Of a stretch of DNA of 17,451 bases, positions 1 to 7,292 are shown piece by piece. The DNA lies in assembly GCA_964654545.1 (NCBI GenBank), contig CAZZIU010000031.1, forward strand, positions 1-17,451, written 5' to 3'. Position 1 is the first letter of the stretch. The number at the start of each line of letters is the position of its first letter. Under the pieces are notes generated by a model, which saw nothing but the letters and a program-made list of their open reading frames with translations, had not been told where the DNA came from and did no database searches. The stretch comes from JABMOV01 sp964654545 (GTDB lineage Bacteria > Fidelibacterota > Marinisomatia > Marinisomatales > JABMOV01). The position numbers were made by a program, and so were the translations under genes.

Positions 1-1514
1 TCGCAGGGGTGAGTTTTTTCATCCTCATAGGTGAATTCCGGCCAAATCATGGGTTTACGACAGTCCGGATCATCCGCTCCCCACATTCCTGCTTCCGTAC
101 CATAATATATATAAGGTGCACCAATATAGGTAAACTGGAAGGCAGTTAAAGTTTTTTGAATTTGTCGTTCATGGGCATTGGGTTTTCGAATATCAAATTC
201 CGTATTCCATTGCATATTATTGGCATGGTCCAGCCAGCGATCAGGATTGACTACTGATGATGCAATCCGTTCACAATCATGACTATCGAATAAATTCTGT
301 AAAACATAAGTATTCCTGGTTGGGTATTCTTGTCGAACCTGACCTAATAATTTATCCAATTCCGTTGGTGATATGGCCATATCTTTATCGACGAAAAATT
401 TCAACATTGCATCGCCAAATCGATAATTCATAACCGCATCAAATCGATTGTCTTTGAGCCAGGGTGCGGCATTAAATTGTTTATTATTCCAATAATCTTC
501 CCACCATATTTCACCGGTGATATAAGCATCAGGATTAATACCTGTCACCCATGAATTGAATAATTCCCAAAATTTAATCTGGAGTCTTTCAGCCACATCC
601 AGTCGCCAACCATCAATCCCGTCAGAAGGATCGCCATCATTATTCGGATCCATCCAACGATTAACCACGGCATGCATATGATTCCTTACCGGTTCAATTG
701 GACCCATTTCATCTTGGCGAAATGCAGGTAAATCGGCCACGTAACCGGTATATCGCAGCGGTTCGTCCCCAGGGTTGAATAAATCGGGTAAATCTTGAAA
801 ATTGTTTAAATGCGATTTATCCGGGAGGCCGGAACCTTCAATATTGAACCAGGTGTAGTAGGGACTTTTTTCACGTTTTCGTATAACATCTTGAAAAGCC
901 CAAAATGTGATACCTACATGGTTAAATACACCATCAATAATAATGTGCATATTTCGCCGGTGAACTTCATCCACCAGTTTAAAAAATAATTTATCGGCTG
1001 AAGTCCATTGCCAGGTAGAAGGATCATTTGGATTTTCCGATGCCATGATTTTAGAATCACCAATCGGGTCAGGACCAAAATAGCGATCAATATGATGATA
1101 ATAAGCGGCGCCATATTTGTGGCTTGAAGGTGAATCAAATACAGGATTTAAGTAAATGGAGTTAATACCTAAATCCTGTAAATAGTCAAGTTTATCAATA
1201 ATACCCTGAATATCTCCACCGTACCGGCGAATCTGGAATTGATAATTGAAGGGCTGGCCATTGTCTTTTTCCCACGGCTGGAAGGTATACCAGTCGGATG
1301 TCCAGGGTGAAATGGCCCATTCCGTCTGATTATCCCAAGGCCAGGTTCCATACAAACTTTCCACCGTAGGATCATTTTCTTTATCGCCATTATAAAAACG
1401 CTCCGGGAATATCTGATACCAAATAGCATTTTGTGCCCAATCCGGTGGAGATTGTGAATGTGCAGATATCAGGAAAGAAAGTGTTAGAATAATACCAGTT
1501 GTAATTTTACGCAT
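1..1514 (-). CDS. Secreted GH13 alpha-amylase / neopullulanase-like glycosidase, 3' end cut by window edge
   Basis: The reading frame is open from an ATG at 1514 to the window edge (504 codons), so the gene is partial at its C-terminus. It begins with a Sec signal peptide (MRKITTGIILTLSFLISAHS). The (beta/alpha)8 glycoside hydrolase family 13 motifs follow in order: DGVFNH at residues 194-199, DGWRLDV with predicted nucleophile Asp306 and Arg304, GEIWW with predicted acid/base Glu335, and FDSHD with transition-state Asp413. Further on, YYGTEAGMWGADDPDCRKPM (residues about 457-476) is typical of the cyclomaltodextrinase/neopullulanase branch. All catalytic residues are present. The likely role is hydrolysis of alpha-1,4-glucans or maltodextrins in the periplasm or outside the cell. 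It is divergent from a TrmB-type sugar regulator with an operator-like palindrome between them, which supports maltodextrin use. No good Shine-Dalgarno precedes the start. Exact substrate is not determinable. Confidence 0.93.
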   Translation of the reverse strand, partial: MRKITTGIILTLSFLISAHSQSPPDWAQNAIWYQIFPERFYNGDKENDPTVESLYGTWPWDNQTEWAISPWTSDWYTFQPWEKDNGQPFNYQFQIRRYGGDIQGIIDKLDYLQDLGINSIYLNPVFDSPSSHKYGAAYYHHIDRYFGPDPIGDSKIMASENPNDPSTWQWTSADKLFFKLVDEVHRRNMHIIIDGVFNHVGITFWAFQDVIRKREKSPYYTWFNIEGSGLPDKSHLNNFQDLPDLFNPGDEPLRYTGYVADLPAFRQDEMGPIEPVRNHMHAVVNRWMDPNNDGDPSDGIDGWRLDVAERLQIKFWELFNSWVTGINPDAYITGEIWWEDYWNNKQFNAAPWLKDNRFDAVMNYRFGDAMLKFFVDKDMAISPTELDKLLGQVRQEYPTRNTYVLQNLFDSHDCERIASSVVNPDRWLDHANNMQWNTEFDIRKPNAHERQIQKTLTAFQFTYIGAPYIYYGTEAGMWGADDPDCRKPMIWPEFTYEDEKTHPC

Positions 1515-1533
1515 GCTTCAAATAAAAATTGTG

Positions 1534-1566
1534 AGTAACTTGTAGTAACTCATTTATGAGTTACTA
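1534..1566. promoter_or_regulatory. Candidate TrmB operator: 11-bp-arm palindrome plus extra half-site
   Basis: The arms TAGTAACTCAT (1543-1553) and ATGAGTTACTA (1556-1566) are exact reverse complements separated by TT. A third copy of the AGTAACT half-site lies at 1534-1540, one helical turn (10 bp) from the copy at 1544-1550. The site lies 20-52 bases upstream of the amylase ATG. The overlap of the two left copies reads AACT-TGT-AGTA, close to the TACTnnnAGTA pattern that I recall being reported for archaeal TrmB. The symmetry is seen directly; that the adjacent TrmB-family protein binds it is inferred. Confidence 0.6.
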
Positions 1567-1573
1567 ATGGTAA

Positions 1574-1602
1574 ATATTAATGGTTTTATTCTTAATCCCC
1601 AA
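1574..1602 (-). promoter_or_regulatory. Possible promoter of the amylase gene
   Basis: On the minus strand a TTGGGG -35-like hexamer (1597-1602) is followed after 17 bases by a TAATAT -10-like hexamer (1574-1579). Transcription would start at or just before the palindrome at 1543-1566, so a bound regulator would block it. Both hexamers are imperfect, so this is a weak call supported mainly by spacing and position. Confidence 0.25.
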
Positions 1603-1646
1603 GCTAAAAAAAGTAGATCAAACTGTAAAATCGGGCATATATTGCA

Positions 1647-2468
1647 ATGAGTAATGGTAACGAACTGACACTCATTTCCATTCTAAAAGAACTGGGATTA
1701 TCCAGCAATGGCAGCAAAGCCTATTTGTCCTTATTAAAATCATCGCCTTCCACCGGTTATGAAATAAGTACCCAGTCAGGTATTCCAAGATCCGCAATTT
1801 ATTCCGTTCTTGCCAGGCTTGAGGCAATCGGCATTGTCAATTCTTTAGGCGATAATCCAAAACGATATGTACCGCTATCTCCGTCATCGCTTATTGAGCA
1901 TTTTAATCATTTACATACGGACCGCATCCAGGGTCTTACATCGGCACTGGACACGCTGGAGACAGACGACGAAGCCTTTGATTTTTGGCACATTCATGGA
2001 TACCGTAATCTGGTCATTAAATTGCGTGAGGTTATTGTCAATGCCAGCAAGAAATTATTTCTGAGTGCCTGGACAAAAGAAATTGAAGCAGTAGAAAATG
2101 AGCTGGCAAAAGCGGAGAAAAAAGGAGTAGAAATTACCCTGTTTTCATTTTGTCAATTAAACCGATCCTTTGGAGAAACCGTCACTTATAATCTAATGCA
2201 AAGTGATTTGGAAGCGGTTTGGAATCCAAAGGTAATATTGGTTGCAGATCAGCAAATTACTGTCATGGGAAGTGCGAATGATACGGATGAAAGTCGTGCT
2301 ATCTGGACGCAGAATAAGGCGATCACGGAAATTGCCATGAACCATATTATTCTGGATATTACTTTGGCGGGGCAAAGGTTGGGATTTGATCCAAATCCAA
2401 TCGTACAACGCATTCTGCGTAGACCGGACCTGGAACTGGACAAACTATTAACAAATTCTGGCAGTTAA
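1647..2468 (+). CDS. TrmB-family transcriptional regulator (sugar-responsive type)
   Basis: This 273-residue protein has an N-terminal winged helix-turn-helix at about residues 10-80. The helix is followed by a recognition region around residues 44-60 (SGIPRSAIYSVLARLEAIG) and the wing around 62-76, the typical TrmB DNA-binding layout. A short helical linker (about 82-106) leads to a C-terminal effector domain of about 165 residues resembling the TrmB regulatory domain. Archaeal TrmB and relatives sense maltose, trehalose or other sugars; here the neighbour is a divergent GH13 glucan hydrolase, so control of maltodextrin use is the natural inference. The intergenic palindrome is its probable target. 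The ATG at 1647 has no recognisable Shine-Dalgarno. The stop codon overlaps that of the convergent permease gene by four bases. Confidence 0.85.
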   Translation: MSNGNELTLISILKELGLSSNGSKAYLSLLKSSPSTGYEISTQSGIPRSAIYSVLARLEAIGIVNSLGDNPKRYVPLSPSSLIEHFNHLHTDRIQGLTSALDTLETDDEAFDFWHIHGYRNLVIKLREVIVNASKKLFLSAWTKEIEAVENELAKAEKKGVEITLFSFCQLNRSFGETVTYNLMQSDLEAVWNPKVILVADQQITVMGSANDTDESRAIWTQNKAITEIAMNHIILDITLAGQRLGFDPNPIVQRILRRPDLELDKLLTNSGS

Positions 2469-3277
2469 CGGTTCTCTGCAGTATTCCGTATTTGATTGTA
2501 GCGAATTTGATAAGCCGGTGTAAAAAATTTCTTATAGATAAATAGCAGCACAAATACATCCGCAAGGGTGGCCGACGCAACCCACATATACATAATCATA
2601 ATCTGATATCGAACAGCAGATAATGGATCAATCCCTGCCAGAATTTGTCCCGTCATAACACCGGGGATTTGAACCAACCCAACCATCATCATAGAATTAA
2701 TGACGGGGAGTAACGCAGCTCTGATTGCTTCCTGTACAGGTCGGTGGACAACTGCTTTAATCGGTGCACCAAGGGACAACATCATTTCCATTTCATTTTC
2801 CCGGTGCTCCAATTCACTCACAAACCTATTTATGGTCAGGGTTGTGGAATTGAGGGCATTCCCGATGATCATCCCGGCAAGTGGGATCATGGCGTACGGA
2901 TAGTACCAGGGTTTTACATTTAAAATAAATTGAAGTATTAGTCCCAAAACGATGACAAGCGTCAATACAAGCGACCCGAGTAAAATGGAGAAATAATTCG
3001 GGATGTGATAATGCTGCATGCGGCGGTAGCCTTCGTAGGCTGCGATGACCGACATTATCAGCAATAAACCTACCATAAAAGACCAGTGATGCTGTTGAAA
3101 AAAGTAGGTTAGAATAAAGCCCATCAGTGTTAATTGCAGAAAGGTTCGGAGTGTGCCCCAAATAAGCGATGTTGTTAATCCAATTTTCCAGCGCGCCAGT
3201 AAAACAATCGTTAATCCAATTAGCACCAGCGATACAATTAAATCGGTCCATGTAATATGGTAAAAGGATGATGGCAT
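2465..3277 (-). CDS. fetB: FetB-like ABC transporter permease (UPF0014 family)
   Basis: This 270-residue integral membrane protein has about seven hydrophobic segments. Residues from about 130 to 230 carry the hallmark pattern of the FetB/YbbM family: PLAGMIIGNAL in one helix, then a cytoplasmic loop with ELEHRENEMEMMLSLGA, and then LVQIPGVMTGQILAG. In E. coli FetAB is described as an iron exporter; the plant homologue ALS3/STAR2 acts in aluminium tolerance. The substrate here is not shown by the sequence, but the position at the end of a metal-uptake gene cluster favours a metal ion. Its ATG shares one base with the stop codon of the ATPase gene (TAATG), so the two are translationally coupled and presumably form one transporter. 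Confidence 0.87.
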   Translation of the reverse strand: MPSSFYHITWTDLIVSLVLIGLTIVLLARWKIGLTTSLIWGTLRTFLQLTLMGFILTYFFQQHHWSFMVGLLLIMSVIAAYEGYRRMQHYHIPNYFSILLGSLVLTLVIVLGLILQFILNVKPWYYPYAMIPLAGMIIGNALNSTTLTINRFVSELEHRENEMEMMLSLGAPIKAVVHRPVQEAIRAALLPVINSMMMVGLVQIPGVMTGQILAGIDPLSAVRYQIMIMYMWVASATLADVFVLLFIYKKFFTPAYQIRYNQIRNTAENR

Positions 3278-4011
3278 TAATCGGCCCTGTTAAGAAAATT
3301 CCTTGTTTTTGGATGGGTGGGATTGTTGAGTACATCCACTGTTCCCGATTCCATTAATTCACCTTTGATGATAAAGGCGGCGTGAGTAGCAAAGCGTTGC
3401 AACAGGGTGTGGTGGTGTGATACCATTACCACTGTCAGCTGGTATTCTTTTCTAATGGCATCGATAATTTTTAGAATTCTATCAGCCAGATTTGGATCCA
3501 AACTGGAGGTGGGTTCATCCAGCAATAACACATCCGGTTTATTTAGCAAACCCCGGGCGAGAGCAACGCGCTGTTGTTCACCGCCTGAAAGCGTTCGCGC
3601 ATCTTTATCCAAAAAAGAAATGTCAAGTTCCACCTGTTCTAAAATTTGATCCAAATCTCCTGGAGCAATCTCGTTTGTATTGTTCCAGGTTTGTGCAATC
3701 AGCAGATTATGCCGTACCGATCCTTGAAGCATGGCCGGCTTTTGCTGGATGAGGCAAAGACGTCTTCGAAGCTCTTTTGGATCATACTCCTGAATAGAAG
3801 TTTGCATGAATATAATGTCACCAGAAGAAATTGAAATCAGACGGTTAAGACAGCGCAAGAGGGTGGATTTACCGGATCCGGATGGACCCAATACTCCCAT
3901 CCATGCATTTTGAGCGACAGATAGATTAACGCCAGATAGAATTTTGATCCCATCCGCGTGATACGATGCAGCTTGGCATTCGATGACAGGTAGATTTGTT
4001 TGTGCAGCCAT
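3277..4011 (-). CDS. fetA: FetA-like ABC transporter ATP-binding protein
   Basis: This 244-residue nucleotide-binding protein has all ABC motifs intact: Walker A GPSGSGKST at 42-50, Q-loop Gln89/Gln90, signature LSGGEQQ at 141-147, Walker B VLLLDE at 161-166, D-loop SSLD at 169-172 and H-loop His199. The stretch after the Q-loop (KPAMLQGSVRHNLL) resembles FetA/YbbL and PstB-type ATPases more than ZnuC. It is coupled to the FetB-like permease through a TAATG overlap, so it most likely powers that permease. It is also the only ATPase near the ZnuA/ZnuB pair upstream, which lacks its own. There are 60 bases between it and the ZnuB-like gene, and no clear Shine-Dalgarno. Assignment as FetA rather than another small-molecule importer ATPase rests largely on the partner. 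Confidence 0.83.
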   Translation of the reverse strand: MAAQTNLPVIECQAASYHADGIKILSGVNLSVAQNAWMGVLGPSGSGKSTLLRCLNRLISISSGDIIFMQTSIQEYDPKELRRRLCLIQQKPAMLQGSVRHNLLIAQTWNNTNEIAPGDLDQILEQVELDISFLDKDARTLSGGEQQRVALARGLLNKPDVLLLDEPTSSLDPNLADRILKIIDAIRKEYQLTVVMVSHHHTLLQRFATHAAFIIKGELMESGTVDVLNNPTHPKTRNFLNRAD

Positions 4012-4071
4012 TGGCCATAAATTAATGAAAGACTACATCTCTTTAATAATAAAAGGAATCAGATCACTGTA

Positions 4072-4878
4072 TTAATCCATAATGAGTTTAATTATGCCGG
4101 CGGCAGCCAGCATTAATCCAAAAGTAACCACGATTGTTGCCCCTGTGGGAATATCAAAAATGAGTGAGAATGCCATACCCATTGCAGAACCGACAATACT
4201 GAAAACCCAACCAAACAATAAGCGGTTTTTGATACCCTTAATAAAGAGTAATCCGGCAATCGAAGGGATAATCAAAAATGAAAACACAAGTAATATACCT
4301 GCAATTTTGACGGAACTTGTTACAACAAAACCAAACGAAACATAGAACAGAAAGTCCCACAACTGTGTATTACCGCCGGTGGTGTTATGTCCAAAGGAAA
4401 CAGCAATCATTTCCTTTCTAAATACCCAATGAAACATACCGACGGTGACATAAAGTATTAGTGTCAAACCAATTATTTTTGGGGTGACAAATAATATGGA
4501 TCCAACCAATATATGATTTAGATGTTCTGATCCTTCGGGAGATTTGCTGAAAAGCAGTATCATTATGGCGGCTGAAACCACGTAGGTAATTCCAATAATT
4601 GCTTCCTGCGGTATTTTGCTTTTTTTCGATCGCGTAAAAGAAAACAGAAGAGCCCCGAAAATCGTGAAACACAGGGCAACCGCATAGGTGGAAGTGGCAT
4701 TTTCTTCCAATCCAATGATTAATCCAACTGCGGTACCAAGAGCGGCTAATTGTGCCAGTGCAAGATCCACAAAAATAACACCTCGAGAAACCACGTGTAA
4801 TCCGAGATAAACATGTATGCCGGTTATGACAAGAGCTGCCAAAAAAGGCCAGGCCAGTAATTCAATGTATTCCATCAT
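4072..4878 (-). CDS. znuB: ZnuB/MntB-type ABC-3 family metal permease
   Basis: This 268-residue polytopic membrane protein of the ABC-3 family has about eight or nine predicted helices. Typical features are the N-terminal HVVSRGVIFVDLALAQLAALG (residues about 28-48), the mid-protein HILVGSILFV, and SVKIAGILLVFSFLIIPS about two thirds along. It forms the inner-membrane channel for zinc, manganese or iron uptake together with a periplasmic binding protein and an ATPase. The ATG at 4878 follows GAGG at five bases. The upstream ZnuA-like gene ends seven bases before it, so they are one operon. No cognate ATPase lies between or next to them in the usual znuACB arrangement. Confidence 0.9.
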   Translation of the reverse strand: MMEYIELLAWPFLAALVITGIHVYLGLHVVSRGVIFVDLALAQLAALGTAVGLIIGLEENATSTYAVALCFTIFGALLFSFTRSKKSKIPQEAIIGITYVVSAAIMILLFSKSPEGSEHLNHILVGSILFVTPKIIGLTLILYVTVGMFHWVFRKEMIAVSFGHNTTGGNTQLWDFLFYVSFGFVVTSSVKIAGILLVFSFLIIPSIAGLLFIKGIKNRLLFGWVFSIVGSAMGMAFSLIFDIPTGATIVVTFGLMLAAAGIIKLIMD

Positions 4879-4885
4879 AACTACC

Positions 4886-5761
4886 TCAAAATGCGGATGA
4901 TATTAATTTAAGATTATACCTGAACAGTTCGGGATACGAAGTTACCTCCGGCACAGCACCGACGGATTGGGATAGCTTCACATAGGCTATTCCGGTTTTT
5001 TGCGATAAAAAATGTGCTGCATCGGTATTGAAATATGATTCCTGGGCAAGAAGCCTAATACCTTGAGATGTAATCGTTTTAATTAGGTTATCTAAATACG
5101 CCGGAGACGGTGAAATACCGGGTTTTGGCTCAACAAAGGTGACCGTATTAAGACCAAATTGTCGAGTAAAATAGGGCCAGGAATTGTGGTAGAATATTAC
5201 ATTTTTTCCGTCAAGAAATGCATAGGCGTGATGAAGTTCAACCAGCAACTGCCGAATAGAATTTGAAAATCGGTTTAGATTTGTTGAATACTGAGCCTCA
5301 TTTTCCGGATCAAATGTGATCAATACGTCAGCAATCTTCTCCGCAATCAAAAGACCATTTTCAGGATCCAACCAGTAATGAGGATTGCCATAGCGATGAA
5401 TGTCACCCATACTGGCGTCCACTTTTCCAGTTGGCTTTTCCAGCGGTTTAATAACCGTAGAGCAATCCACCACCTCCAGCTTACGGTTCCGTGACCCGTC
5501 AATAATCTGTTGTGCCCACAAATCCAGCTCCATGCCTACCATAAAATAGATATCAGCTCGTTTGACTTTTATCATATAGGATGGTAACACTTCCACATAG
5601 TGGGGATCTTGATTCCCTCTTGCAATGCTGCTTACAGAAACATGCTCACCACCAATTGTTGACGCTATATCCGCTAGATCGGTAGTGGATGTGACTATTT
5701 TTAGTTTCCCGGCAATACCAACGGAAACAACGAGAAGAATGATTGTTGTTATTTTATTCAT
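4886..5761 (-). CDS. znuA: ZnuA-like metal ABC transporter substrate-binding protein
   Basis: This 291-residue periplasmic protein of the cluster A-I (ZnuA/TroA/MntA) family has a signal peptide at about residues 1-18. Predicted metal ligands are His54 in DPHYVE, His128 in GNPHYWLDP and His192 in YHNSWPYF. The mature protein starts in a typical way with KIVTSTTDLADIA. It lacks the long His/Asp-rich loop of enterobacterial ZnuA; the corresponding region (about 108-122) is short with one His. The segment near residues 258-270 where many relatives provide an acidic fourth ligand reads KLSQSVG, so Glu241 or solvent may fill that role. The gene follows an outer-membrane protein gene by 11 bases and precedes the permease by seven. 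Zinc is favoured from context, but manganese or iron is possible. Confidence 0.88.
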   Translation of the reverse strand: MNKITTIILLVVSVGIAGKLKIVTSTTDLADIASTIGGEHVSVSSIARGNQDPHYVEVLPSYMIKVKRADIYFMVGMELDLWAQQIIDGSRNRKLEVVDCSTVIKPLEKPTGKVDASMGDIHRYGNPHYWLDPENGLLIAEKIADVLITFDPENEAQYSTNLNRFSNSIRQLLVELHHAYAFLDGKNVIFYHNSWPYFTRQFGLNTVTFVEPKPGISPSPAYLDNLIKTITSQGIRLLAQESYFNTDAAHFLSQKTGIAYVKLSQSVGAVPEVTSYPELFRYNLKLISSAF

Positions 5762-5772
5762 TTTATTACTTT

Positions 5773-6771
5773 CTAAAAACGATGTGGCTTGTGAGGACCA
5801 AGTGCCCAGATTAATTGACCAATCACAATAAACTGCTCTGATTCACCGACATGATTAATCTGTTGTATTTTCATTCGAAATACGGATGATTCTTCAACCG
5901 GACTGAAACCAAAAAATAACCCCGGTGCAAAAAATCGCTTACCTTCGAATTCTGCGATATAGTCAGCAATGAACCCGCAATTCCATTTTTTATTGAATTG
6001 ATATGATAGCCAGGTATACGCTGAAAAAGGAGAATGCTCACTATCAGTTTCATTGTCAACATTCTGAAACACTTCGCTTTGAATAGTGAAAGATCGATAG
6101 ACATCAGGTTTCCACTTCAGTTTGAAATCATAACCAAAAAAAGATAGAGAGTCATCGTTGCTTCGCGTATAGCTTAACCCTGCTTCAAAATGGGTTATAT
6201 CATTCAGGTCAAAAAAGTTTGATGTTTTGACATATTGCATTGGACTTGTGGATTCGATCTCATGCGAATGGGTGTGGTCGTCATGATTTTCTGCAATCAT
6301 CCCCGATTGAGTATATCCAAAGATAAATTGACTATACCAGGAAAAGGGTAATAGAGCATTGATCTCTATGCCGGTGGATGCCCAATGCTCCTCGCCCAAA
6401 ACTGATACGGCACTCATTGGGGAATTAATAAAGTAAAAAGTATGGGGATGCTCACGGTTAATTTTCCCAAACGCTGGACGAAATTTTCCTGTTCGCATTC
6501 CTAGGGCAAAAGGCAAACCACGTTCGATTGATAGATAGGCCTCCTCCAATTCAAGCCCGACACCATCATGGACGTGTAAATAGACATTTGCTTTTGAAAA
6601 TGGATTTACATACCCCTGAAATGCCAACTCGACTCCCGAATGGGATAGCGTTGTACTGTCATTATTGGTGACGATCAATAAATCTCCGATTAAACTGAAA
6701 TCAGGATTCGTGGTAGTTTGTGTTTGACAAATAAAATGAATTAAAAAAGCGAACAAGGTTGCTTTTTTCAA
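5773..6771 (-). CDS. Outer-membrane beta-barrel protein of the zinc-regulated receptor/porin type
   Basis: This 332-residue protein has a short signal peptide (about 1-19), many alternating amphipathic strands and a C-terminal phenylalanine, all typical of an outer-membrane barrel. Residues about 75-141, with LEEAYLS, a GKFRPAFGKINREHPH segment and LGEEHWASTGIEINALLP, match my memory of proteins usually annotated as zinc-regulated TonB-dependent outer-membrane receptor. No TonB box or plug domain is visible, so a porin-like channel is more likely than a true TonB-dependent receptor. A His/Asp cluster NHDDHTHSHE at 162-171 sits where an extracellular loop would be and could bind metal. The start is TTG at 6771, chosen because AAAGGAG lies five bases upstream. 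It lies directly before the ZnuA-like gene, implying metal passage through the outer membrane. Confidence 0.75.
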   Translation of the reverse strand: MKKATLFAFLIHFICQTQTTTNPDFSLIGDLLIVTNNDSTTLSHSGVELAFQGYVNPFSKANVYLHVHDGVGLELEEAYLSIERGLPFALGMRTGKFRPAFGKINREHPHTFYFINSPMSAVSVLGEEHWASTGIEINALLPFSWYSQFIFGYTQSGMIAENHDDHTHSHEIESTSPMQYVKTSNFFDLNDITHFEAGLSYTRSNDDSLSFFGYDFKLKWKPDVYRSFTIQSEVFQNVDNETDSEHSPFSAYTWLSYQFNKKWNCGFIADYIAEFEGKRFFAPGLFFGFSPVEESSVFRMKIQQINHVGESEQFIVIGQLIWALGPHKPHRF

Positions 6772-6804
6772 AGGAACTCCTTTCTTTGAAATGAAAATTG
6801 GGCG

Positions 6805-7146
6805 TCAGATCAAAGTAAGGCGGGGAGGGCTGCGACTAATTTGTTTGGAGGGTTGGTTTGAAAGAAATACTGATTCTTGTATTGATATAGAAAATTTTTC
6901 AATATGGGTATGCAACCAATTGGTCTTCCAAGGCTGAAATGCAACCAACTGTCGCTCGGCGTTTTTCCAGACACAGGGGATATGATCAAGTTGATGGGAC
7001 TTGTCCTTGCAATCTATGGAACACATCCATTTTTCCCGGAAAGAAGAAAAATGATGATGGCTCCCCAAATGACCGGTTGATATCACCGTCAACAAAAAGA
7101 ACCAAGTGCATAGACTATGAGTAATAACTGTTTTGAATCGTATCAT
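6805..7146 (-). CDS. Small secreted His/Cys-rich protein of unknown function
   Basis: This 113-residue protein opens the metal gene cluster. Residues 1-24 are a hydrophobic signal peptide or anchor (MIRFKTVITHSLCTWFFLLT). The mature part begins with a His-rich stretch (GHLGSHHHF, His26 and His30-32), then a compact potential metal site with Cys42, Cys46, His51, His55 and Cys58, and His79/His81 further on. The C-terminus ends in a basic Pro-rich segment (SRSPPR). The layout vaguely recalls the small DUF2946/CopL-like proteins found beside metal genes, but I cannot assign a family. Position, 33 bases before the outer-membrane protein gene, suggests a periplasmic metal-binding or sensing accessory. 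The start ATG at 7146 has only a weak ribosome site. The function is unknown. Confidence 0.65.
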   Translation of the reverse strand: MIRFKTVITHSLCTWFFLLTVISTGHLGSHHHFSSFREKWMCSIDCKDKSHQLDHIPCVWKNAERQLVAFQPWKTNWLHTHIEKFSISIQESVFLSNQPSKQISRSPPRLTLI

Positions 7147-7167
7147 TGCCCAATAGTTTAAGTCAAA

Positions 7168-7185
7168 ATTGATACGGATAACAAT
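7168..7185. promoter_or_regulatory. Candidate Fur/Zur-family operator upstream of the metal operon
   Basis: An imperfect 18-bp palindrome, ATTGATAC-GG-ATAACAAT, has six of eight arm positions paired. It lies 22 to 39 bases upstream of the first gene of the minus-strand metal cluster. Its A/T-rich TTGATA...TATCAA-like character and location are what one expects of a Fur-family (Zur, Fur or Mur) site. No regulator gene of that family is in the window, so the assignment is inference. The rest of the 146-base divergent region (7147-7292) shows no convincing promoter hexamers. Confidence 0.35.
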
Positions 7186-7292
7186 ACTGACATAAAATGA
7201 AGATAAATCAATGATATTCTATTGAATTACCTGTAATTTTAAAGTCTGAATTCTATTATTAAACACATATTTAGTAAAGAAAGGGGATTGTA

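Noticed and set aside
914..1429. Two short minus-strand open frames inside the amylase gene
   Set aside because: They are out of phase with the GH13 frame, which is continuous from 1514 to the edge with all catalytic motifs. Their translations show no domain.
2826..3335. 169-codon minus-strand frame overlapping the FetA/FetB junction
   Set aside because: Both overlapping genes have full family motifs in other frames, so this is a shadow frame.
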